Shown piece after piece: positions 24,716 through 32,795 of a stretch of 64,000 nucleotides of DNA (position 1 is its first letter; each line of letters begins with the position of its first letter). A program made the position numbers and the translations under genes. The stretch spans positions 1-64,000 of the forward strand of contig JASSUD010000004.1 in the NCBI GenBank assembly GCA_031963225.1, given 5' to 3'. Source of the stretch: JASSUD01 sp031963225 (GTDB lineage: Bacteria; Pseudomonadota; Gammaproteobacteria; Burkholderiales; Burkholderiaceae). The notes below the pieces were generated by a model. It saw nothing but the letters and a program-made list of their open reading frames with translations. It was not told the DNA's origin and searched no databases.

Positions 24716-25588
24716 CTATAAAGCGCCCATTTCGTTACCCATCTCCTGCGCGCGTTGATTCGCAGCTTGTACCGCTTGTAGAACGCCAGCTTTAAAGCCT
24801 TGCGTATCAAAAACATTAAGCGCTGCAGCAGTAGTCCCGCCTGGTGAAGTAACTTGCTGACGTAACTCAGAAACCGAATAATCAGACTGTGCAGCAAGCG
24901 CAGAAGCGCCACAGAAAGTGGCGCGCACTAGCTTTTTACTTTGTTCCGCCGTAAAGCCCAGCCTATGTGCGGCCTCTTCAAGTGCTTCCATAAAATAAAA
25001 AACATAAGCAGGGCCACTGCCTGAAATGGCCGTGAGAGCATCAATCTGGGCCTCATCTTCATACCACAGCACTTCTCCCACAGCAGTAAGAATAGTATTA
25101 GCTAGATCCCGTGCTGAGCAATCCATGGGCTGTGCAAATGGCGGCGGGAGCATGACTGCGCCAGTGATACCCTGACCAATCAATGCAGGCGTATTAGGCA
25201 TGGCTCGTACAATGCGCGTATAGCCTCCTAGCCAACGTGAGAGGTCTGCTGCGCGGATGCCTGCTGCAATGCTTACTATCACAGGTTCGGTGATGTTAGA
25301 TGCGAGGGAAGGGGGTGCTTCTGCGGAGTGTGCCGGAAGATAAGTGCACAACTGCTGTGCAAGCGCGCGAATTTGTGCTGGTTTAACGGCTAATACCCAC
25401 GCATCATAATCACGCAAGGCTGCTGAGGGCGTTGTATATGTCGTAACGCCAAATTGTTGAGTGAGCGCTGCGCATACTTCTGTATTGATTTCAATCACGC
25501 CTATATTCTCAGCAGGTAGGCCGTGCTGTAAGAGTCCTTGAATCAGTGCGCGCGCCATGTTGCCGCCGCCAATAAAAGCCAGTTTCAT
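24716..25588 (-). CDS. proC: Pyrroline-5-carboxylate reductase
   Basis: ProC carries out the last step of proline synthesis with NAD(P)H. The Rossmann motif is FIGGGNMARALIQGLL; other features are VSIAAGIR, RAMPNTPALIGQGITG, AISGSGPAYVFYFMEALEEA and the C-terminal VTSPGGTTAAALNVFD. The length (290) is about 20 residues above E. coli ProC, mainly from inserts near residues 85-98 and 150-160. It converges with pit and diverges from the Fic gene. Confidence 0.95.
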   Translation of the reverse strand: MKLAFIGGGNMARALIQGLLQHGLPAENIGVIEINTEVCAALTQQFGVTTYTTPSAALRDYDAWVLAVKPAQIRALAQQLCTYLPAHSAEAPPSLASNITEPVIVSIAAGIRAADLSRWLGGYTRIVRAMPNTPALIGQGITGAVMLPPPFAQPMDCSARDLANTILTAVGEVLWYEDEAQIDALTAISGSGPAYVFYFMEALEEAAHRLGFTAEQSKKLVRATFCGASALAAQSDYSVSELRQQVTSPGGTTAAALNVFDTQGFKAGVLQAVQAANQRAQEMGNEMGAL

Positions 25589-25779
25589 GGTAGAGCCTTG
25601 TTGAGAAAAATGAACAGTATGGCAGATGTGCTGATATTATGATGTTTGATAATCAAATTTGAGCAATCTATGCCATTTCTAACTATTTTTCGTCACCTGT
25701 AATCGACTAATGGTCATTGAGTGGGGTTCATAATCGTTTTTGTACGGCTGTAAGTGATGCTAACCATAGAAGTTTTCCT

Positions 25780-27333
25780 ATGAACGAATTGCTGGTTGAT
25801 CCCATTGGCGCTGCTTGGCTGGCAAAGACTTATGGTGTCACGCAGATGGCACGACTGCCTGTGCTTAGTGAGATCAGAGGCCGACGTACTACCAAGGTTC
25901 AGGATGGAGTGCGGCTGGAAACCTACCCTGAGGTTATGCGTCCTGAGGGGGCAGCGGCACATTTACAGTTCCATTTACGTCATGAGTTACCTCATCTTGA
26001 GTTTTTGGCCCGATTGTTTGCGCTCTGCGGCCCCTCTTTCGTTCAAGATTGGGTGATGGCTGAGCCTACTGGCCAATATGCGCGCCGTGCGGCTTTCCTC
26101 TATGAGTGGTTGATGGGGGAGAATGTGTTACAGGTGCCACAATGCTTGGGTGGCAATTATGTCGATGCAATCAATGGCGAGCAGATGGTTGTGGTCTCGC
26201 CTGATTGGGTACGTAAAGTGCCGCGGTGGCGAGTGAACGACAATTTGCCCGGAACGCGGTACTTTTGCCCGACTCTCATAAAAACAGAGGACTTTGCCAA
26301 GGCAGCTGAATTGGATGTGTCTCAGTTATTTGGCGAATTGAGCGCTGAATTTGGCGAGACTCTATCGATGCGTGCTGCCGCATGGATGACGCTTAGGGAG
26401 AGTAAAGCGAGTTTTGCAATTGAGAGGGAAGCTGAGTGCGCAAGCCGCGTGCAACGATTTGCAGATGCCATGGCACGGCGTACTGGATATGGCGAATTGC
26501 CGCTGACTAATGATGCGCTAGCCGAACTGCAGCGTGCTATTTTGGGAGAGAGTGTAGCGCTTACGCATTTCGGCATACGTCAATCCCCGGTGTTTGTAGG
26601 GCAGACAATACGTTTTCAAGAGGTGGTGCATTATGTGGCACCCGCGTCCTCGGATGTCCCCATGATGCTAGAAGGGCTGAGCACTTTTCTCGAGCGCACG
26701 CAGGGCCAATCATCCGTGATGCGCAGTGCTGTTGCGGCGTTTGGCTTTGTCTATATTCATCCGTTGGCTGACGGTAATGGTCGAGTCCACCGCTTTTTGA
26801 TCAATGACATATTGCGGCGCGATGGAGTTGTCCCCGAGCCGATAATTCTTCCTATTTCTGCAGTGATTATGGATGAGGTAGAGGAGCGGCGGCGCTATGA
26901 TTGGGTACTGGATCAAGTATCTGGGCCACTTATGCAGGGTGTTCGAGAGTATGTGTCATTCGCACCTACACACACTGTCTATCCAGATGGTGTCGTTTCG
27001 AATTTTGCTTTTAGTGGCATGAATGAGGCTCAACCTCTATGGCGTTATCCCGATCTGAGCCCACATGTTATTTTCATGTCCAACATCATTAGCCGCACCT
27101 TGACAGAGCAAATGCCCAGGGAATCTCAATATTTGCGCAATCACGGGAATGCGAGGCAAGCGCTGAAAGAAATTGTGGAAATGCCGGATCATCAAGCCGA
27201 CCGAGTAATTCGTTCGATCCAGCAAAACCAGGGCAAACTAAGCAATGTGCTTGCCAAGGAAATGCCTATTCTCCGAAAATCAGGGATATGGGCAGCTCTT
27301 GTGGAGGTAGTCTCTCGTGAATTTAGTGATTGA
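25780..27333 (+). CDS. Fic domain protein (probable AMP transferase)
   Basis: The Fic motif HPLADGNGRVHR (from His327) has every catalytic residue of the HPFx(D/E)GNGRxxR consensus, so the protein is probably an active nucleotide transferase acting on a hydroxyl group of a target protein. The N-terminal half has a SxxxE element, SFAIER at 211-216, where class II Fic proteins have the inhibitory motif (S/T)xxxE(G/N); the Glu is kept but the following Gly/Asn is Arg. The C-terminal 150 residues are helical. I use the ATG at 25780 (517 residues). There is no signal peptide. Targets could be the cell's own proteins or, if secreted, host proteins; no antitoxin gene is adjacent. Confidence 0.88.
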   Translation: MNELLVDPIGAAWLAKTYGVTQMARLPVLSEIRGRRTTKVQDGVRLETYPEVMRPEGAAAHLQFHLRHELPHLEFLARLFALCGPSFVQDWVMAEPTGQYARRAAFLYEWLMGENVLQVPQCLGGNYVDAINGEQMVVVSPDWVRKVPRWRVNDNLPGTRYFCPTLIKTEDFAKAAELDVSQLFGELSAEFGETLSMRAAAWMTLRESKASFAIEREAECASRVQRFADAMARRTGYGELPLTNDALAELQRAILGESVALTHFGIRQSPVFVGQTIRFQEVVHYVAPASSDVPMMLEGLSTFLERTQGQSSVMRSAVAAFGFVYIHPLADGNGRVHRFLINDILRRDGVVPEPIILPISAVIMDEVEERRRYDWVLDQVSGPLMQGVREYVSFAPTHTVYPDGVVSNFAFSGMNEAQPLWRYPDLSPHVIFMSNIISRTLTEQMPRESQYLRNHGNARQALKEIVEMPDHQADRVIRSIQQNQGKLSNVLAKEMPILRKSGIWAALVEVVSREFSD

Positions 27334-27368
27334 GTACATAAAAAATGCATTTCAATGCAAGATCGGTC

Positions 27369-27397
27369 TTGACACACTAAAGACGCTTATTCATAAT
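27369..27397 (+). promoter_or_regulatory. Promoter of the tRNA-Gly gene
   Basis: A perfect TTGACA (27369-27374) and CATAAT (27392-27397) spaced by 17 bp, about 55 bp upstream of tRNA-Gly. This is one of the strongest promoter matches in the window. Confidence 0.8.
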
Positions 27398-27450
27398 CGC
27401 GCCCTTCAACAGTTCGCTGTATTTAGCAGCTGCAGGCGGTAAATTGAAAT

Positions 27451-27526
27451 GCGGGAATAGCTCAGTTGGTAGAGCGCAACCTTGCCAAGGTTGAGGTCGC
27501 GAGTTCGAGACTCGTTTCCCGCTCCA
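27451..27526 (+). tRNA. tRNA-Gly (GCC)
   Basis: 76 nt with an encoded CCA. The acceptor stem GCGGGAA pairs with TTCCCGC; the D arm is GCTCAGTTGGTAGAGC; the anticodon loop TTGCCAA is enclosed by CAACC/GGTTG with anticodon GCC at 27484-27486; the T arm contains GTTCGAGAC. In Burkholderia tRNA-Gly and tRNA-Cys follow uvrC-pgsA; here a Fic gene occupies the upstream side. Confidence 0.98.
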
Positions 27527-27684
27527 TATTTTACTCCACCATCGAAGTCGTGGCCTTTTGCCACCGTAGAACAGGTGGTACATATTTTTGGGGAGCCATC
27601 GTCGCTTCCCTTTTTTATTGGAACGCCAAGAAGTAGGTTTACAATTATTAGCCTACCAGTGCGAATAGCTTTTCTTTTGATTTT

Positions 27685-27758
27685 GGCGGGATGGCAGAAT
27701 GGTGATGCAGCGGCCTGCAAAGCCGCCAACGTCGGTTCGATTCCGGCTCTCGCCTCCA
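27685..27758 (+). tRNA. tRNA-Cys (GCA)
   Basis: 74 nt with an encoded CCA. The acceptor stem GGCGGGA pairs with TCTCGCC (one G-U); the anticodon stem GCGGC/GCCGC encloses CTGCAAA with anticodon GCA at 27717-27719; the T loop is GGTTCGATTCC. It lies 158 bp after tRNA-Gly, the interval being without features, and both are probably transcribed together from the promoter at 27369. Confidence 0.98.
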
Positions 27759-27763
27759 AATAG

Positions 27764-27864
27764 TAGACCTCTTTCGTGACCCCGTAGCAAGGAATTCCGA
27801 CGAAGACAGTACACTAGTACGGCAAGGAGGAATGACGCCGCTACGGGGCCGCGAAAGAGGTCTA
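27764..27864. repeat. Long imperfect palindrome after tRNA-Cys (family C)
   Basis: TAGACCTCTTTCG (27764-27776) is exactly complementary to CGAAAGAGGTCTA (27852-27864), and CCCCGTAGC (27780-27788) to GCTACGGGG (27840-27848). The loop of about 50 bp contains TACACTAGTACGGC and GGAGGAATGACG. It resembles neither family A nor B. It could end the tRNA transcript or be a third mobile repeat located at a tRNA 3' end. Confidence 0.7.
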
Positions 27865-27909
27865 GTAGTTGTAGTGCGCCCTTTCTGGGGCTAAGCAGTT
27901 TACTGGTAA

Positions 27910-28134
27910 TTACCTGCCTGATTTTGGCATAGCGCGAGTAAAGCGAATGGCTCTGCCTTCACGCTGAATTCTTTTCCAGATGGCGCGCTTTTCTTCTTGT
28001 GATAATCCCACCCAATTTGAGACTTCTGCGGCGGTACGGCCGCACCCTTGGCACTCTTCATCAAAAAGGGTAGAGCAAATGCCAATACAAGGGCTATCAA
28101 GGGGATCAGATGGATCAAAAGGCAGGGTTGTCAT
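27910..28134 (-). CDS. DUF1289 domain small cysteine-rich protein
   Basis: A 74-residue protein with the DUF1289 pattern: SPCIGICSTLFDEECQGCGRT followed by WVGLSQEEKRAIWKRI. The four Cys (about residues 16, 20, 28 and 31) probably bind a metal or Fe-S cluster; the function is unknown. It is common in proteobacteria as a stand-alone gene. The ATG at 28134 is the natural start. Confidence 0.88.
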   Translation of the reverse strand: MTTLPFDPSDPLDSPCIGICSTLFDEECQGCGRTAAEVSNWVGLSQEEKRAIWKRIQREGRAIRFTRAMPKSGR

Positions 28135-28256
28135 TCGATATCAAAGTAGTGAGTGGTAAAGACCTATTATTTTTAAAAAACCGAACAGCCTTTAAAAGGT
28201 TTGTTACGTGTATGGTAGTAGGTGCATGGTTTCTCCGGATGTACGGTGAATTTTAT

Positions 28257-28402
28257 AGGGCGTGCCCTCAAATTGTCCAAAAGGGTTCATATTTGGGGGA
28301 GCAGGAGCGCAGGGACCGGAACTGTACTTAAGTACAGTGAGGATTCTGAGCACCGCACGACCGCAAAGATGGGCCCTTTTGGGCAATTTGAGGGCACGCC
28401 CT
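28257..28402. repeat. Family B element, complete, near-perfect inverted ends
   Basis: A 146-bp element whose first 29 bases (AGGGCGTGCCCTCAAATTG then CCAAAAGGG) are the complement of its last 29 with a single mismatch. The core carries GGGGGAGCAGGAGCGCAGG and the palindrome CTGTACTTAAGTACAG. The low divergence between its ends suggests a recent copy or selection for pairing. It sits about 80 bp before potF, and the remainder of 28135-28483 has no gene. Confidence 0.93.
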
Positions 28403-28483
28403 AACTTGATCATGCGCGCTGTTTATAGCTTCAGCGCCTTCTTTTTAGAACCTGTGACAAACAGATTTCTGGAGAAAACGCTC

Positions 28484-29587
28484 ATGAATACCCTGTTTTT
28501 CTCGATTCGCCGGGCATTGTGCACGCTCTGTGCGTTGCCGGCTATGGCAATCGCAGCACCTAGTGCACACCTCAATATCTATAATTGGTCAGACTATATC
28601 GCGCCAAACACGATCTCTCAATTCGAAAAAAAAGAAGGGATTGCGGTGCGCTATGACGTATACGATCGAGATGACACCTTACATGCAAAATTACTGACTG
28701 GGCATTCAGGCTACGATATTGTGGTGCCTACAGGCAATTATGCAGGACGCGAGATTATGGCAGATATGTTTTTGCCACTCGATCGTAGCCAACTCCCCAA
28801 CCTCAAATACCTAGACCCTGAATGGATGCGCTTAGTAGAAGCTATAGATCCAGGTAACCGCTATGTTGTGCCTTGGGCCTATGGCACTACAGGGCTTGCA
28901 TATAATGTTACAAAAGTGCAGGAAATTCTCGGTAAAGATGTCCAATTAGATCGTTGGGATATCTTATTTGATCCTAAATATGTGTCGCAATTAAAGCGCT
29001 ATGGTGTGTCGATGCTCGATGCGCCGGATCAAGTCTTTGCAACGGTATTGCATTATCTCGGCAAAGATCCTAACAGTATCAATCCAGCAGATTATCGGCT
29101 GGCGCTGCAGACGTTAAAAAAGATTCGCCCCTATATCACTCAATTTAATTCATCTGGCTATATCAATGATATGGCGGGCGGTGATATTTGTATGGCCTTT
29201 GGTTGGTCTGGCGATATGGCTATTGCGCGCCGTCGGGCAGAAGAAGCTAAAAAACCGTACCGCATTCAATATTTTATTCCTCAAGGAGGGGCGGCTGTTT
29301 GGTTTGATGTGATGGCGATTCCAAAGGATGCACCGCATCCTAAAGAAGCATTGAAATGGATCAATTATATTGAAACACCTGAAGTCCATGCCGCCATTAC
29401 AAACCACGTTTTTTACCCCAATGCTAATATTGAAGCAAAACGGTATGTGCGCCCAGATATTTTAAAAGACCCGGGTATTTATCCTCCTCCAGAGGTTATG
29501 AAAACATTATTTCCGCTAAAACCGCTACCATTGAATATTGTTCGTTTACAGACCAGACTCTGGCAAGAATTCAAAACCGGCCATTAG
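28484..29587 (+). CDS. potF: Putrescine/spermidine-binding periplasmic protein PotF
   Basis: The substrate-binding protein of a polyamine ABC importer. Residues 1-26 form a signal peptide (MNTLFFSIRRALCTLCALP, cleaved near AIAA). The mature protein begins with LNIYNWSDYIAPNTISQFEK, the PotF/SpuD hallmark, and contains YDIVVPTGNYAGREIMADMF and MAFGWSGDMAIARRRAEE. Its 367 residues match PotF. I use the ATG at 28484, preceded by GGAG; the upstream frame runs into a family B repeat. It opens the operon potFGHI. Confidence 0.95.
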   Translation: MNTLFFSIRRALCTLCALPAMAIAAPSAHLNIYNWSDYIAPNTISQFEKKEGIAVRYDVYDRDDTLHAKLLTGHSGYDIVVPTGNYAGREIMADMFLPLDRSQLPNLKYLDPEWMRLVEAIDPGNRYVVPWAYGTTGLAYNVTKVQEILGKDVQLDRWDILFDPKYVSQLKRYGVSMLDAPDQVFATVLHYLGKDPNSINPADYRLALQTLKKIRPYITQFNSSGYINDMAGGDICMAFGWSGDMAIARRRAEEAKKPYRIQYFIPQGGAAVWFDVMAIPKDAPHPKEALKWINYIETPEVHAAITNHVFYPNANIEAKRYVRPDILKDPGIYPPPEVMKTLFPLKPLPLNIVRLQTRLWQEFKTGH

Positions 29588-29626
29588 CCGTATCTTTTTT
29601 TATCCGCCTCAAAAAAGGGCTGCTGC

Positions 29627-30715
29627 ATGGACGAATTTGTTCAGATTATTGACGTCGTCAAAAAATTCGGTGAGAGCGTTGCGGTGCAACACGTAAGCCT
29701 GTCTATTAAGAAAGGCGAGATGTTTGCGCTTTTAGGTAGCTCAGGCTGTGGCAAATCTACTTTGCTACGCATGCTCGCGGGTTTTGAGCCTATTACGTCA
29801 GGGCGCATCTTGCTCGATGGTCAAGATCTGGCAGCGATGCCGCCTTACAAGCGACCTGTGAACATGATGTTCCAGTCATACGCTTTATTTCCACATATGT
29901 CTGTAGAAGCCAATGTGGCATTTGGCTTGAAGCAGGAAAAAGTACCAAAAGCTGAATTACAAGAACGGGTTGATGCAGCGCTTAGTCTCGTGCAAATGGG
30001 TCGTTACGCCAAGCGAAAACCGTATCAACTCTCCGGTGGGCAGCAGCAGCGCGTAGCGCTCGCTAGAAGCTTGGTAAAACGCCCGAAGCTATTACTGCTT
30101 GATGAACCCATGTCCGCATTGGACAAGCAAATTCGTCAGCGCACGCAAATGGAGCTGGTGGATATTCTTGAGAAAGTGGGGGTGACCTGCATGATGGTCA
30201 CACATGATCAAGAAGAGGCAATGGCAATGGTAGATCGCCTGGCTGTAATGAGCGAAGGCCGCATCGTGCAAGTAGGTACACCTCATGAGATCTACGAATA
30301 CCCCAACAGCCGTTTTTGCGCAGAATTTATCGGATCGACCAATATTTTTATGGGCACGATCGTTGAAGATGAGTCCGATCACGTGTTTATTGAAAGCGCC
30401 GATCTCGAGCAGCGTCTATATGTGAACCATGGCGTTACAGGTGAGCTAGGTATGGATGTGACCATTTCCGTACGCCCAGAACGCGTCGTCGTGACACGTG
30501 AAGCGCCTTCACAAGACCATAATTGGACGCGCGGTAAGGTTAGCAATATTGTCTATATGGGCGGCTACACCGTCTACCATATTGGTTTGCCTTCTGGGCG
30601 CAATATCATTGCGAATGTATTGAGCTCTGCACTTACAGAAGCAGAATTGCCCACCTATGATGATGAAGTCTGTATTAGTTGGGGGCCGGCTTCAGCGCGG
30701 GTATTAACAACATGA
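29627..30715 (+). CDS. potG: Putrescine ABC transporter ATP-binding protein PotG
   Basis: An ABC ATPase of the spermidine/putrescine class. Walker A is LGSSGCGKSTLLR, the Q-loop is MMFQSYALFPHMSVEANV, the ABC signature is LSGGQQQRVALARSL, Walker B LLLLDEPMSALD, and the switch His is in MMVTHDQEEAMAM. A C-terminal TOBE regulatory domain (from about residue 285) follows. The length (362) fits PotG. Its TGA stop overlaps the ATG of potH as ATGA. Confidence 0.96.
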   Translation: MDEFVQIIDVVKKFGESVAVQHVSLSIKKGEMFALLGSSGCGKSTLLRMLAGFEPITSGRILLDGQDLAAMPPYKRPVNMMFQSYALFPHMSVEANVAFGLKQEKVPKAELQERVDAALSLVQMGRYAKRKPYQLSGGQQQRVALARSLVKRPKLLLLDEPMSALDKQIRQRTQMELVDILEKVGVTCMMVTHDQEEAMAMVDRLAVMSEGRIVQVGTPHEIYEYPNSRFCAEFIGSTNIFMGTIVEDESDHVFIESADLEQRLYVNHGVTGELGMDVTISVRPERVVVTREAPSQDHNWTRGKVSNIVYMGGYTVYHIGLPSGRNIIANVLSSALTEAELPTYDDEVCISWGPASARVLTT

Positions 30716-31758
30716 GTCAAGCTACTAGCTTTGTTATTGTGGCTTGTGGTTTTTTGCGCATGCTTTTGGCCGCTCCCGTACGACTGCTCTGGCTGAGTGT
30801 GCGCGGGTGCGCAAAAAGTTTATGGGCCGTGTTTGGGCAGTGCTTTGAATTTGTGGTGCAGCGATTTAATTTGTCTGGCCGCAGTGCGGTAATTGCTGGC
30901 CCTTATATTTGGCTTTTGCTTTTCTTTTTCCTGCCTTTTCTGATTGTTGTAAAAATCAGTTTTGCCGATCTGCGTTTGGGCACCCCGCCTTATACCAGTT
31001 TATTCGACCTTAAAGATGGTGTGCTACACATCACGCTTTTGCTCTCGCATTATGCGTTTTTAGTAACCGACAGTCTGTACTTTGCGGCGTATTTAAACTC
31101 GCTCAAAGTCGCTGCTATCTCGACCTTCTTGTGTTTATTAATCGGTTATCCGATGGCCTATGCCATCGCGCGCGCGCAACCCAAACACCGCAGCTTGCTA
31201 TTAATGGCAATGATGCTGCCTTTTTGGACCTCTTTCCTCATTCGTGTCTATGCATGGATAGGCATACTGAAAAATAATGGTTTGCTTAATCAGTTTTTGA
31301 TGGCATTAGGAATCATACATACCCCTCTAGAGCTCTATCATACGAATACTGCGGTATACATTGGTATGGTGTATTCCTATCTGCCATTCCTGGTAATGCC
31401 TTTATATGCGCATTTAGTCAAAATGGATTTGAAGTTGCTAGAAGCTGCTTATGATCTAGGTGCGCGACCCTTCAAAGCTTTTTGGAAAATTACGCTGCCC
31501 TTGTCTAAAAACGGGATTATTGCAGGCTGTTTGCTCGTGTTTATTCCTGCAGCAGGTGAGTACGTTATTCCCGAATTATTAGGTGGGGCCAATACCTTGA
31601 TGATTGGTCGTGTAATGTGGGATGAATTTTTCAATAATGCCGATTGGCCCATGGCTTCTGCTGTGACGTGCGCGATGGTTTTGTTATTGCTAGTGCCTAT
31701 GGCAGGCTTCCAGCATTTCCAGACCAAAGAGCTAGAGAAAAAGTTAGAGAAGAGATAG
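30712..31758 (+). CDS. potH: Putrescine ABC transporter permease PotH
   Basis: The first inner-membrane permease of the polyamine importer. It has a long polar N-terminus, then membrane spans starting AVIAGPYIWLLLFFFLPFLI, the permease segment MLPFWTSFLIRVYAWIGIL and the EAA loop around LLEAAYDLGARPFKAFWKITLPLS. Its 348 residues are slightly longer than E. coli PotH (317), because of the N-terminal 60 residues. The ATG at 30712 overlaps the potG stop, giving translational coupling; potI begins 5 bp after its stop. Confidence 0.95.
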   Translation: MSQATSFVIVACGFLRMLLAAPVRLLWLSVRGCAKSLWAVFGQCFEFVVQRFNLSGRSAVIAGPYIWLLLFFFLPFLIVVKISFADLRLGTPPYTSLFDLKDGVLHITLLLSHYAFLVTDSLYFAAYLNSLKVAAISTFLCLLIGYPMAYAIARAQPKHRSLLLMAMMLPFWTSFLIRVYAWIGILKNNGLLNQFLMALGIIHTPLELYHTNTAVYIGMVYSYLPFLVMPLYAHLVKMDLKLLEAAYDLGARPFKAFWKITLPLSKNGIIAGCLLVFIPAAGEYVIPELLGGANTLMIGRVMWDEFFNNADWPMASAVTCAMVLLLLVPMAGFQHFQTKELEKKLEKR

Positions 31759-31763
31759 CTCCG

Positions 31764-32603
31764 ATGACCCGATCCGCAAGACGTTCTTCTCCTATTTCCC
31801 CTATTCGAGCCTTGTCGCTTATTGTGGGATTCCTATTTCTATATGCGCCTATCATCAGTGTAGTGGTGTACTCTTTTAACGCGTCTACCCTGTCAACGGT
31901 GTGGACGCACTTTTCATTGAAGTGGTATGGCGAGTTGTTTCGCGATCAAGAGTTATTGAATGCAGCCTGGCTTTCTTTGCGCATTGCGATAATGACCGCT
32001 TGCGCATCGGTAGCACTGGGTACATGGGCGGGTTTTGTACTTGCACGTATGGGGCGTTTTCGAGGAGCTACCCTCTATAGCGCTATGATCAATGCTCCAC
32101 TCGTAATCCCTGAAGTGATTCAGGGTATTTCTTTGCTACTGCTATTTATTGAGCTAGGTAACTGGTTAGGCTGGCCCAAAGAACGAGGCATGTTAATGAT
32201 TTGGGTGGGGCATGTGGTGTTGTGTATGTCCTATGTCGCCGTGATTGTGCAATCTCGCGTGCGTGAGCTTAATCACTCTCTAGAAGAGGCCGCACTGGAT
32301 CTGGGAGCAACACCTTTTAGAGTATTTTTTAGCGTGACCCTGCCGCTTATTTCACAAGCGCTTATGGCAGGCTGGCTGCTTTCTTTTACGCTCTCAATGG
32401 ATGATTTAATCCTGTCGGCTTTTCTGTCTGGCCCCGGTTCTACGACGTTGCCGCTAGTGGTATTTTCTCGAGTGCGCTTGGGTATTAACCCCGAAATTAA
32501 TGCGCTAGCTACGCTGTTTATTACCTTTATTACAGTAAGTGTCATTGTAATAAATCGCCTTTTAAGTGGCTCTGAACAACGCCGGATGATGAAAATCGTC
32601 TAA
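31764..32603 (+). CDS. potI: Putrescine ABC transporter permease PotI
   Basis: The second permease. After a short basic N-terminus it has LFLYAPIISVVVYSFNAS, the typical first span of PotC/PotI, MINAPLVIPEVIQGISLLLL, the EAA loop SLEEAALDLGATPFRVFFSVTLP and LSMDDLILSAFLSGPGSTTLPLVVFSRVR. Its 279 residues match PotI. The ATG at 31764 is used; the frame is open upstream inside potH. It ends the operon. Confidence 0.95.
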   Translation: MTRSARRSSPISPIRALSLIVGFLFLYAPIISVVVYSFNASTLSTVWTHFSLKWYGELFRDQELLNAAWLSLRIAIMTACASVALGTWAGFVLARMGRFRGATLYSAMINAPLVIPEVIQGISLLLLFIELGNWLGWPKERGMLMIWVGHVVLCMSYVAVIVQSRVRELNHSLEEAALDLGATPFRVFFSVTLPLISQALMAGWLLSFTLSMDDLILSAFLSGPGSTTLPLVVFSRVRLGINPEINALATLFITFITVSVIVINRLLSGSEQRRMMKIV

Positions 32604-32610
32604 AAAATGT

Positions 32611-32645
32611 CTTGCATATTGGGGTTTCAACATCCCCCCAACAAC
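32611..32645. repeat. Degenerate family A unit
   Basis: CTTGCATATTGGGGTTTCAA followed by CATCCCCCCAACAAC looks like a decayed family A unit after potI. The rest of the 190 bp before sucA has no clear gene. Confidence 0.5.
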
Positions 32646-32795
32646 ATAATTTGATACCCTCTATGCCGCGGGTATTGAAGACATTTAAGAATGTGCCTGC
32701 GGCCTTTTAAAAAAGGCTTCAGACTGTACTAGGTAACTAGATGTGGCCACTGTGCCGCTGTATGGATCCATTTTGATCAAGAATCTGAAAAGAAA

